Source: Candidatus Iainarchaeum sp.
GTDB lineage: Archaea > Iainarchaeota > Iainarchaeia > Iainarchaeales > GW2011-AR10
Assembly (NCBI GenBank): GCA_016186855.1
Contig: JACPKT010000119.1
Location: 1 to 10,394, forward strand
Length of the DNA: 10,394 nt
Reading direction: 5' to 3'
How positions within the stretch are numbered: position 1 is the first letter of the stretch; every line of letters starts with the position of its first letter. Under the pieces are notes generated by a model. It ran no database searches. It was given only the letters and a program-made list of their open reading frames with translations, and was not told where the DNA came from. Below are positions 1 to 5,146 of this stretch, piece after piece. The position numbers and the translations under genes were made by a program.

Positions 1-2
1 CA

Positions 3-62
3 GTGAAAAGGCTTGATGCAGTAAAGGCTGCTCGCGAGCCCGTTTTGAGGTGGAAACCTTGA
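3..62 (+). CDS. 3' end of an upstream gene, product unknown
   Basis: An open frame enters from the left edge and stops at TGA 60-62. Its 19 visible residues end VLRWKP and contain the basic, helical stretch KRLDAVKAARE. They are too few to assign a family. Its stop overlaps the TTG start proposed for the next gene (TTGA, 59-62), so it is probably the first visible member of an operon with the lipoate ligase genes. In some archaea lipoate ligase genes neighbour lipoyl synthase genes, so a lipoylation role is possible, but nothing in these residues shows it. Confidence 0.5.
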   Translation: MKRLDAVKAAREPVLRWKP

Positions 63-358
63 ATGCAAATTCCGTGTACAAAATTCCAGATGGGAAACTT
101 GTTAAAATTTCAATGAACTTTAGCGGTGAAAAAATTGAAAAAATACGGGTTTTTGGGGATTTTTTTTTGTACCCTGAAAACGGAATAGAAAAAATAGAAA
201 AAAACCTTGTTGGAAAAAAAATTGATGAAAAAACATTGACGCAGGAAATTGACAGGCCAGTGAAGGAAAACCAGTTGGAACTGTTCGGGCCCACAAGTGA
301 TGGCCTTTCAAAAGCAATCCTTCTTGCAAAGGAGAGTGCACAAAATGCAGGAGTTTAG
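59..358 (+). CDS. lplB: Lipoate-protein ligase accessory (C-terminal domain) subunit, LplB/CTD type
   Basis: A small protein of about 99 residues resembling the stand-alone C-terminal domain of archaeal bipartite lipoate ligases. It has the family pattern of a short KIPDGKLVKI strand, then a GDFFLYPE motif (residues 33-40) and a region rich in IEKIEKNLVGKKID. In Thermoplasma-type systems this subunit is needed together with LplA for activation of lipoate to lipoyl-AMP. The start is debatable. GTG at 50 gives 102 residues, but TTG at 59 overlaps the preceding stop and lies 5 bases after GAGGTGG (47-53), which fits translational coupling better. It overlaps lplA by 14 bases. The assignment rests on the motif and on adjacency to a clear LplA. 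Confidence 0.8.
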   Translation: MNANSVYKIPDGKLVKISMNFSGEKIEKIRVFGDFFLYPENGIEKIEKNLVGKKIDEKTLTQEIDRPVKENQLELFGPTSDGLSKAILLAKESAQNAGV

Positions 359-1106
359 GCTTATAGTTGAAACAGATTTTAATCCAGCTGCAAAAAACAT
401 GGCAATAGACGAAGCCATAATGCTCTCTGCAAAAAAAACAGGAAAGCCAACCGTCAGATTTTACGGCTGGGCTCCTCCTGCAATCTCCATTGGTTATTTT
501 CAGGGCATAGAGCAAGAAGTTGACCTGCAAAAATGCAAAGAGTTCGGTGTGGATTTTGTCAGAAGAATTACAGGCGGAGGAGCAGTTTTTCACGACAAAG
601 AGCTTACTTACAGCTTTTCCTGCAGTGAGCAAAGCGCAATTGTTTCAAAAAAAATAATTGACTCATACAAAAAAATCTGCAATCCAACAATTCTTGGATT
701 AAAACACCTTGGATTAGAAGCTAATTTTGCACCCCTCAATGACATTATTGTGAATGGAAAAAAAATAAGCGGCAACGCACAGACACGCAGGGATGGCGCA
801 ATACTACAGCACGGTACAATCCTGATGGAAGTGGATGTTGAAAAAATGTTTTCACTGCTCAAGGTTTCAAACGAAAAACTCAAAGGAAAACTCATTGAAG
901 ACGTGAAACAGCGCGTCACTTCAGTTGAACAACAGCTTGGAAAAAAAGTTTCCTTTCAAAAACTTGCAGGCGCGCTAAAAAAAGGATTTGAACAAGAATT
1001 CAGCGCAACACTTTCAAAAGAAAAGCTTTCAAAAGAAGAAACAGGGCTTGCAGAAAAAATAATGCAAGAAAAATTTTTGACAAAAGAATGGAACTTCAAA
1101 AGGTGA
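345..1106 (+). CDS. lplA: Lipoate-protein ligase A, catalytic subunit
   Basis: A 253-residue enzyme of the biotin/lipoate ligase fold. It would activate lipoate with ATP and transfer it to a lysine of lipoyl-domain proteins (GcvH or 2-oxoacid dehydrogenase E2) in the cytoplasm. Visible motifs are RRITGGGAVFHD at residues 73-84 (the RRxxGGGxVxHD lipoate/AMP site), NGKKISGNAQ at 137-146 with the expected ligand-contacting lysine K140, and HGTILM at 156-161. The chain is short because the C-terminal accessory domain is encoded by the preceding gene. ATG 345 is preferred because GGAGAG (331-336) precedes it and homology begins there. Upstream in-frame starts at 297-302 would add 16 unrelated residues. 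The last third (residues 165-253) is lysine-rich and helical. Confidence 0.93.
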   Translation: MQEFRLIVETDFNPAAKNMAIDEAIMLSAKKTGKPTVRFYGWAPPAISIGYFQGIEQEVDLQKCKEFGVDFVRRITGGGAVFHDKELTYSFSCSEQSAIVSKKIIDSYKKICNPTILGLKHLGLEANFAPLNDIIVNGKKISGNAQTRRDGAILQHGTILMEVDVEKMFSLLKVSNEKLKGKLIEDVKQRVTSVEQQLGKKVSFQKLAGALKKGFEQEFSATLSKEKLSKEETGLAEKIMQEKFLTKEWNFKR

Positions 1107-1112
1107 TTGCAA

Positions 1113-1196
1113 ATGGGTCTTTTTAAACGAAGAGCCACGATCAAGTTTTCTCAAAGCAGGTCTTTTGAGCACAAAAATTTTTCTTGCGCACTTTAA
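1113..1196 (+). CDS. Possible 27-residue small protein downstream of lplA
   Basis: ATG 1113 opens a 27-codon frame ending in TAA 1194-1196. The peptide starts MGLFKRRATIKF and is basic and unrecognised. The reason to list it is its ribosome site: GGTGA (1102-1106), overlapping the lplA stop, lies 6 bases before the ATG, which is typical for translation coupled to lplA. It could also be the remnant of a longer gene whose 3' part has been lost. Translation is unproven. Confidence 0.35.
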   Translation: MGLFKRRATIKFSQSRSFEHKNFSCAL

Positions 1197-1229
1197 AAAA
1201 AATATTTTAAACGGTTTTTAAAAATCCAT

Positions 1230-1264
1230 GCAAAATAAAATACTAACCAATCACTAAATAATAA
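1230..1264 (+). promoter_or_regulatory. Putative archaeal promoter for the QueF gene
   Basis: An AT-rich AAAATAAAA block at about 1233-1241 is centred some 28 bases before ATG 1265. This spacing fits an archaeal TATA box driving a leaderless or nearly leaderless transcript, and no ribosome site precedes the ATG. The surrounding DNA is AT-rich, so the box is not distinctive. Confidence 0.35.
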
Positions 1265-1690
1265 ATGGTTTCTAACCTAAAAAAATCTCTTTATTCTGGC
1301 CTTCACGGGGATTTAAAGGATTTAAGGCTCCCAAAACTCGAAGCGGTTGAAAACATTTTCCACGGCAAAGGATATAGCGTGACTTACTCTTATGATGAAT
1401 TCACAAGCATTTGCCCAAAAACCGGATTACCTGATTTTGGAGAGCTAAAAATCGAGTACGCGCCAGACAAATACGTTGTTGAAGAAAAATCCCTGAAACT
1501 CTATCTTGTTGGCTACAGGAATGTCGGTATATTCAAAGAGTTTGCGTCAATTAAAATTCTGGACGATTTCTGCAAAGCCGTAAAGCCAAAGTGGGCAAAA
1601 ATTCACGCAGTTTTCAAGCCGCGCGGAGGCATTCCAAGCATTGTTGACGCGCAATATAAAAATGGAAAAATTTTTGAAACAAAAAATTAA
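1265..1690 (+). CDS. queF: QueF-family protein (preQ0 reductase or archaeosine-forming QueF-like enzyme)
   Basis: 141 residues of the unimodular QueF/T-fold family. The active-site segment FTSICPKTGLPDF (46-58) contains the cysteine (C50) that forms the covalent thioimide with preQ0 and the aspartate D57. EKSLKLY (74-80) is the QueF motif linked to NADPH use, and the family segment FKPRGGI lies at 117-123. Relative to bacterial QueF (FHED), the loop FKEF (90-93) keeps the glutamate (E92) but has lysine where histidine is usual. Bacterial QueF reduces preQ0 to preQ1 for queuosine. Archaeal QueF-like enzymes instead amidate preQ0 already in tRNA to give archaeosine. The retained EKSLK motif argues for reductase ancestry and the archaeal context for the archaeosine role, so the reaction is undecided. 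It converges with a YhhQ-type precursor transporter 7 bases away. Confidence 0.9.
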   Translation: MVSNLKKSLYSGLHGDLKDLRLPKLEAVENIFHGKGYSVTYSYDEFTSICPKTGLPDFGELKIEYAPDKYVVEEKSLKLYLVGYRNVGIFKEFASIKILDDFCKAVKPKWAKIHAVFKPRGGIPSIVDAQYKNGKIFETKN

Positions 1691-1697
1691 TGCAACA

Positions 1698-2381
1698 CTA
1701 TTTTTCAAACATTATCCAGCGGTTCAAATACATGAACGGAATGTTTGAAACAGCGACAAGCCACTTTAAAACTGTTTGCCCGATTATGAGCGGAATTACC
1801 GGCTGCAGCCCAAAAAAAGCGATTGACACAAACAGTGCCGAGTCAACAAGCATTGCTGGAATAGAGCTAAAGGCATTCCTGACCCACAAGTGCCTTGAAT
1901 TTGTTTTTCTTTTCAGCCATTCAAAAACATAAGCATCAAGGTTTTCGCTGACAAGAAAAGCAATCCACGAGGCAAAAATTATTCGCGGAACCAACCCAAA
2001 AACGCTTTCAAGAGCTTTTTGCCCTTCAACCCAAAAAGGCGCCGGCTGCAAAGACAAAACCAGAAAGGAAAAAACAGTAACCGCTATCTGTGAAATGAAT
2101 GCAATTAAAATCATTTTTTGGGCTTCTTTCCTGCCAAATTTTTCGTTCACAATGTCGGTTAAAAGAAACGTGACGGAAAAAACCACTACAACTGCCGGCG
2201 CAAAAAATTGCGCAAACCCAAAATCAAAAACCGCAATCTTTACCGCAGCAATGTTGCTAAACAATACAAATGCAACATAAAGCCCTACCAGCGCGTCCGC
2301 ACGGCCAAACCTTTTCGCATACAAGGCACCAAAAACAGTGAAAAAAGAAACCAAAAAAACCCACAAAAAAAAACCAATCAT
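1698..2381 (-). CDS. yhhQ: Queuosine-precursor transporter, YhhQ/VUT family (COG1738)
   Basis: A strongly hydrophobic protein of 227 residues from ATG 2381. It has about six or seven membrane segments (roughly 1-22, 28-52, 59-77, 90-110, 129-145, 175-191 and 196-214). The cytoplasmic loop TDIVNEKFGRKEA (75-87) matches the family signature T-D-[IL]-[LV]-N-E-x-[FY]-G-[KR]-K-E-A. YhhQ proteins take up 7-deazaguanine precursors (preQ0/preQ1), so the convergent queF gene is a natural partner. A TTG start at 2405 would add eight residues. ATG 2381 is favoured because the upstream TATA box predicts transcription starting near 2400 and GGCGG lies 7 bases before the ATG. The 3' end faces the queF 3' end with no room for separate terminators. 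Confidence 0.9.
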   Translation of the reverse strand: MIGFFLWVFLVSFFTVFGALYAKRFGRADALVGLYVAFVLFSNIAAVKIAVFDFGFAQFFAPAVVVVFSVTFLLTDIVNEKFGRKEAQKMILIAFISQIAVTVFSFLVLSLQPAPFWVEGQKALESVFGLVPRIIFASWIAFLVSENLDAYVFEWLKRKTNSRHLWVRNAFSSIPAMLVDSALFVSIAFFGLQPVIPLIIGQTVLKWLVAVSNIPFMYLNRWIMFEK

Positions 2382-2418
2382 CCCCAAACCGCCAAAAACG
2401 AGCAAAAAAATTGCTTTT

Positions 2419-2432
2419 TAATAAAATATAAC
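2419..2432 (-). promoter_or_regulatory. TATA-like promoter element for the transporter gene
   Basis: On the minus strand this reads GGTTATATTTTATT, a good archaeal TATA box. Its centre near 2426 predicts initiation around 2400, giving a short leader to ATG 2381. The rest of 2433-2615 shows no gene or structure I can support. Confidence 0.5.
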
Positions 2433-2615
2433 CACTTGTGCAATAATAGTTTTAAATGAATTTCTAATTTAAGACCTGAGAACAAGAATTTTTACCTTGA
2501 CTTTTTGGCCGAGAATAATTCGCGGGAAACGAACTGGAAGGCAAAACCAGGCAAAACAACATTCTTTTTGTAAAACCAATTGAGGCAGGTCTCGCAGCAT
2601 TTTTTATGACTTTTC

Positions 2616-2840
2616 TCACTCGCTCTTGCTTTGGTGCCCCTTCAATTTGGGCGGTTTTATTCTGCCTGTTGCCATGTCGCTTTCCAAAAGATCATTGATT
2701 CTCCTCTCAAGGGCAGAGTATTTTTTTTCTTTTAACAGGCCCAGCATTTCAATCAGCCTTGTGTGCCAAAAGTTTGGCGGCCTAACGTCGTTTATTTCAT
2801 CCAATAGTTCAGATAGCTTTCTTTTAACCACAAAAATCAT
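2616..2840 (-). CDS. Small hypothetical protein, 74 residues
   Basis: A lysine- and leucine-rich, probably all-helical protein: a charged helix (KRKLSELLDEI), a short RPPNFWHTRL segment, a second helical stretch (LLKEKKYSALERRINDLLE) and a basic tail. No family is recognised. ATG 2840 directly follows a run of six G (2841-2846 on the plus strand as C), which is too close to act as its ribosome site. GTG at 2831, 9 bases further on, would use it better and would give 71 residues. A minus-strand TATA-like element at 2865-2874 supports transcription from about 2840. A longer frame back to 2897 would pass through the promoter and is unlikely. Confidence 0.55.
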   Translation of the reverse strand: MIFVVKRKLSELLDEINDVRPPNFWHTRLIEMLGLLKEKKYSALERRINDLLESDMATGRIKPPKLKGHQSKSE

Positions 2841-2939
2841 CCCCCCAAAAAAATAATTTTGGCAAAAAATATACGAAACTGCAATAATATCAATCAAGCC
2901 AGTATTTTATCTTATTCGTGCAGCTGCCACCCAAAATAA

Positions 2940-3104
2940 TTATCTTTTATGTTTTGAATCTTCAATCATGTTTACGCGTGCCGACAAATCCAAAAACTGC
3001 TGCTCAATTAACCTAATGCGTTTAGTGTGTAAATCGAATTCCTCCAAAAGTGCCCGCAAAGCCTTTGTTGGAGTCAAATTAGTTTGAATTATGTTGTTTT
3101 TCAT
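2940..3104 (-). CDS. Small hypothetical coiled-coil protein, 54 residues
   Basis: ATG 3104 opens a 54-codon frame ending in TAA 2940-2942. The peptide is polar with heptad-like leucines and isoleucines (ALRALLEEF, IRLIEQQFLDL, RVNMIED), suggesting a single amphipathic helix or coiled coil. No ribosome site is visible, but a clear minus-strand TATA box lies about 29 bases upstream, fitting a leaderless message. No family is recognised. It could bind the small protein encoded just downstream at 2616-2840, with which it may be co-transcribed; that is speculation. Confidence 0.5.
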   Translation of the reverse strand: MKNNIIQTNLTPTKALRALLEEFDLHTKRIRLIEQQFLDLSARVNMIEDSKHKR

Positions 3105-3126
3105 AAAATATAGGTGCCCAAAACAT

Positions 3127-3138
3127 GTTATATAATGA
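3127..3138 (-). promoter_or_regulatory. TATA box for the 54-residue gene
   Basis: The minus strand reads CATTATATAACA. Its centre is about 29 bases before ATG 3104, matching archaeal TATA spacing for leaderless initiation. Confidence 0.5.
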
Positions 3139-3225
3139 TGTTTTCCTGCACATGAAGATAATTAAACTCAAAGCTAAAGAAAAGAAAACCAGTTCAAATC
3201 TTTAACAGAATATGTTTCAAATATA

Positions 3226-3263
3226 GCAAACTGAATAAATATTTGAACATTATTGCAGTTTGC
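3226..3263. repeat. Inverted repeat GCAAACTG / CAGTTTGC
   Basis: A perfect 8-bp inverted repeat, 3226-3233 and 3256-3263, separated by 22 bases of AT-rich sequence. It lies upstream of the topoisomerase promoter, next to a second similar pair. It may be an operator or a recombination/binding site; the function is unknown. Confidence 0.55.
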
Positions 3264-3270
3264 AGGGTAT

Positions 3271-3310
3271 GCAAATGGCCATAATTTGTTCAATTACTTT
3301 TTCCATTTGC
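3271..3310. repeat. Inverted repeat GCAAATGG / CCATTTGC
   Basis: A perfect 8-bp inverted repeat, 3271-3278 and 3303-3310, with a 24-base spacer. Its half-sites share GCAAA with the neighbouring pair at 3226-3263, and a further half-site GCAAACCG occurs at 3335-3342, just before the TATA box of the topoisomerase gene. The regular alternation of orientation suggests a protein-binding array. Confidence 0.5.
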
Positions 3311-3344
3311 TATAACCATTATTCTTTGTTCACAGCAAACCGAC

Positions 3345-3358
3345 AAATATTTTAATAA
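3345..3358 (+). promoter_or_regulatory. TATA-like promoter of the topoisomerase gene
   Basis: AAATATTTTAATAA is centred about 29 bases before ATG 3380, as expected for a leaderless archaeal transcript. GAGG/GGTG-type ribosome sites are absent between it and the start. Confidence 0.45.
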
Positions 3359-3379
3359 CTGCAAGGAATATTTTTCTGG

Positions 3380-4444
3380 ATGACAGAAAAAAAGACAAAG
3401 CAGGTTCAAAACGGCACCATCAGAATCCGGGCAAAAGGACTTGGGGTTTTTACCCGAAAAAACGATTCTTGGAAAAAAAGTGGCCAAAAGCTTTCGGACG
3501 CAATGCATGCAATAACGCTTTTTTCCGCGCACAAAAATTTTAATGCACTTGTAGACGCCAAAAACCCGGAATTCCTCAAAGGCCAATTGTCAGCGGGTGG
3601 AAAAACTCTTGGCGCAAGGATAAACGTTTTGCCAGACGGGCGCAAACTGCACGGCGCTTTCTCTCTTTTTGCAAAAAACCTGTCAATCCATGATGAGGCC
3701 TCGAACGAGCACTGGGACGTTTTATACGAGAACCCCGGTGGAACTTTTTCATACCTATACACGGCTGAAAAAATAGGCAAGGCAGTAAAGCACAAATACC
3801 GAAAAGTAGAGCAATTTGGAAAAAATTTCCAAAAAATTAAAAAAAAAGTTCTTGCAGCACTGCACGACAAAAATGACTGGCTTGCAGTGCCCGTGTACAC
3901 TCTGCTTAAAACCTACATGAGAGTCGGGAATGAAATTTACTACAAGGCAAGAAAACACAAGGGCCTCACAACGCTAAAGAAAAAAGACATTTCAATTGAC
4001 TCAGATAGCGTGACCTTCAATTACATTTCAAAGGGCGGCGTGCCGGTAAAAATCACGGAAAAATTTCCAGCAACATACATTTCAAGACTAAAGAACCAGC
4101 TTGAACTCCTTGAACCACATTCTTTTGTTTTCACTGACAAAAGCAATGGGCACCCCCTCAAAGACTCGCAGTTCAAGGAAGCCTTCAAAAAGTACTGCGG
4201 GAAGGAATTCTACCCACACATTGTCAGGTCGTTTTATGCAACCAAAAAAGCAGAAGAGTTCCTGAAAAAACACAGGTCAGCGACAAAAGACCAGGTAAAA
4301 GAATTATACTTATCCATTGCGGAAAAACTCGGGCACAAAAAGTTCGTGAAAAAAAAGCACGAATGGGAAAACAGCTACAGCGTCACAGTCAGCCACTACA
4401 TACAGCCCGAGCTCGTGGAACGGATAAAAAACTGCTGCAACTAA
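3380..4444 (+). CDS. DNA topoisomerase IB (bacterial/poxvirus-like)
   Basis: 354 residues. The catalytic half matches type IB topoisomerases, which relax supercoils by making a 3'-phosphotyrosyl nick. YMRVGNEIYYKARKHKGLTTLKKKDI (179-204) is the signature region with catalytic R181. SKGG (217-220) gives the catalytic lysine K218. HIVRSFYATK (280-289) gives R283, EKLGHKK (315-321) offers H319, and SHYIQPELV (338-346) offers the nucleophile Y340, in the [SH]-Y-[IV]-[HQ]-P context of bacterial enzymes. The KHKYRKVEQFGKNFQKI segment (138-154) precedes the catalytic core as in relatives. The first 120 residues do not resemble the usual N-terminal DNA-binding part and may be lineage-specific. It appears monocistronic, with its own TATA box. 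The family is common in bacteria and large viruses and, to my knowledge, unusual in archaea outside the eukaryote-like version, so gene transfer is plausible. Confidence 0.88.
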   Translation: MTEKKTKQVQNGTIRIRAKGLGVFTRKNDSWKKSGQKLSDAMHAITLFSAHKNFNALVDAKNPEFLKGQLSAGGKTLGARINVLPDGRKLHGAFSLFAKNLSIHDEASNEHWDVLYENPGGTFSYLYTAEKIGKAVKHKYRKVEQFGKNFQKIKKKVLAALHDKNDWLAVPVYTLLKTYMRVGNEIYYKARKHKGLTTLKKKDISIDSDSVTFNYISKGGVPVKITEKFPATYISRLKNQLELLEPHSFVFTDKSNGHPLKDSQFKEAFKKYCGKEFYPHIVRSFYATKKAEEFLKKHRSATKDQVKELYLSIAEKLGHKKFVKKKHEWENSYSVTVSHYIQPELVERIKNCCN

Positions 4445-4464
4445 TAATGGAAGCATCCCTTTTG

Positions 4465-4481
4465 TGCATTTTGAAAATGCA
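4465..4481 (+). terminator. Short perfect hairpin after the topoisomerase gene
   Basis: TGCATTTTGAAAATGCA is a perfect palindrome around a central G, beginning 20 bases after the topoisomerase stop and followed by an AT-rich stretch. It could help end the transcript, but no strong T-run follows, so termination is uncertain. Confidence 0.3.
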
Positions 4482-4514
4482 AAAATTATTTCGATCAAAG
4501 AAAAATAACTTTTA

Positions 4515-4543
4515 TCACTACAAGTTTAAAGTCAATGTAGTGA
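4515..4543. repeat. Inverted repeat TCACTACA / TGTAGTGA at the transposase 3' end
   Basis: A perfect 8-bp inverted repeat (4515-4522 and 4536-4543) with a 13-base loop spans the stop codon of the truncated transposase frame. It may be a remnant of an insertion-sequence end or a transcript hairpin. No matching copy is seen at the other side of the transposase gene. Confidence 0.45.
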
Positions 4544-5045
4544 CAAATCTGCAAAACCATAAAATGTTATTGGCACGCGGGGGATGTTCAAGCAATTGCT
4601 GTGCTGCAAGCGCATCCCTAAAAGCGCTTAAAAACAGGAATAAAAATCGCGTTTCTGCGCATAACGCGTCCCACAAGTAGTAAAACGTGCCTAACATTTT
4701 CAGGAACAACTCGTCCACATGCAGTCGAGAAGTATATTTTTGAACCCGCTTGCACAAATAGTTAAACAATAAAGCCATGTACTCGTATAACCAACGTAAC
4801 ACAGTTTTTTGCGTAATACAGTGTTCGTCTGCCAGTTCCCTGCTTGTCAGGCCTTTTAACCACTGGGACAAAACAGACAAAATGGTTTCTTTTGGCTTGT
4901 GCTTATGCCAAAAACCATCATTTGCACACCATGTACGGACACAAACAGTGCACTTAAAACGCTGGATTTTTCCGCGGCACTTGGTTTGCCTACAACCATA
5001 AAGAATAATATTTGATTGGATACAACAAGGATTGGGAGATTTCAT
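4518..5045 (-). pseudogene. DDE transposase with N-terminal zinc-binding region, IS6-like, 3'-truncated
   Basis: 175 residues survive. They show a cysteine-rich N-terminus (PCC at 6-8, FKCTVC at 30-35), a helix-turn-helix (TSRELADEHCITQKTVLRWL, 67-86) and the first catalytic acidic site in SRLHVDELFLKMLG (106-119, D111), followed by YLWDALCAETRFLFLFLSAFRDALAA (123-148). This order matches IS6-type archaeal transposases. The frame then degenerates near residue 155. The second and third catalytic acidic residues are missing, so it is unlikely to be active. GGTGA (about 5050-5054 on the minus strand) precedes ATG 5045 and a TATA-like TTTTTAAAT lies near 5080. The truncation point falls around 4560, close to an inverted repeat. 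Exact family assignment is moderate. Confidence 0.75.
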
Positions 5046-5146
5046 TACAGGTCACCAAAACCGTAATGACTCCCTAATTTAAAAACCAACCGTAATTTAC
5101 ATCAGAGCCCATAAGTAAATATAGTTATAGCTTAAGAAATAATTAC

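Noticed and set aside
120..632. Long minus-strand frame opposite the lipoate ligase genes
   Set aside because: It is antisense to two genes with clear family motifs and its translation is low-quality, rich in F and C, as expected of a shadow frame.
1690..1932. 80-codon plus-strand frame after queF
   Set aside because: It lies wholly antisense to the transporter gene, which has a clear family signature.
2460..2615. Possible frameshifted coding remnant on the plus strand
   Set aside because: Short open stretches in two frames read fairly protein-like, but there is no start, no family match and a stop between them.
4363..4680. 105-codon plus-strand frame
   Set aside because: It overlaps the topoisomerase 3' end in another frame and then the transposase in antisense; no motif or start signal supports it.
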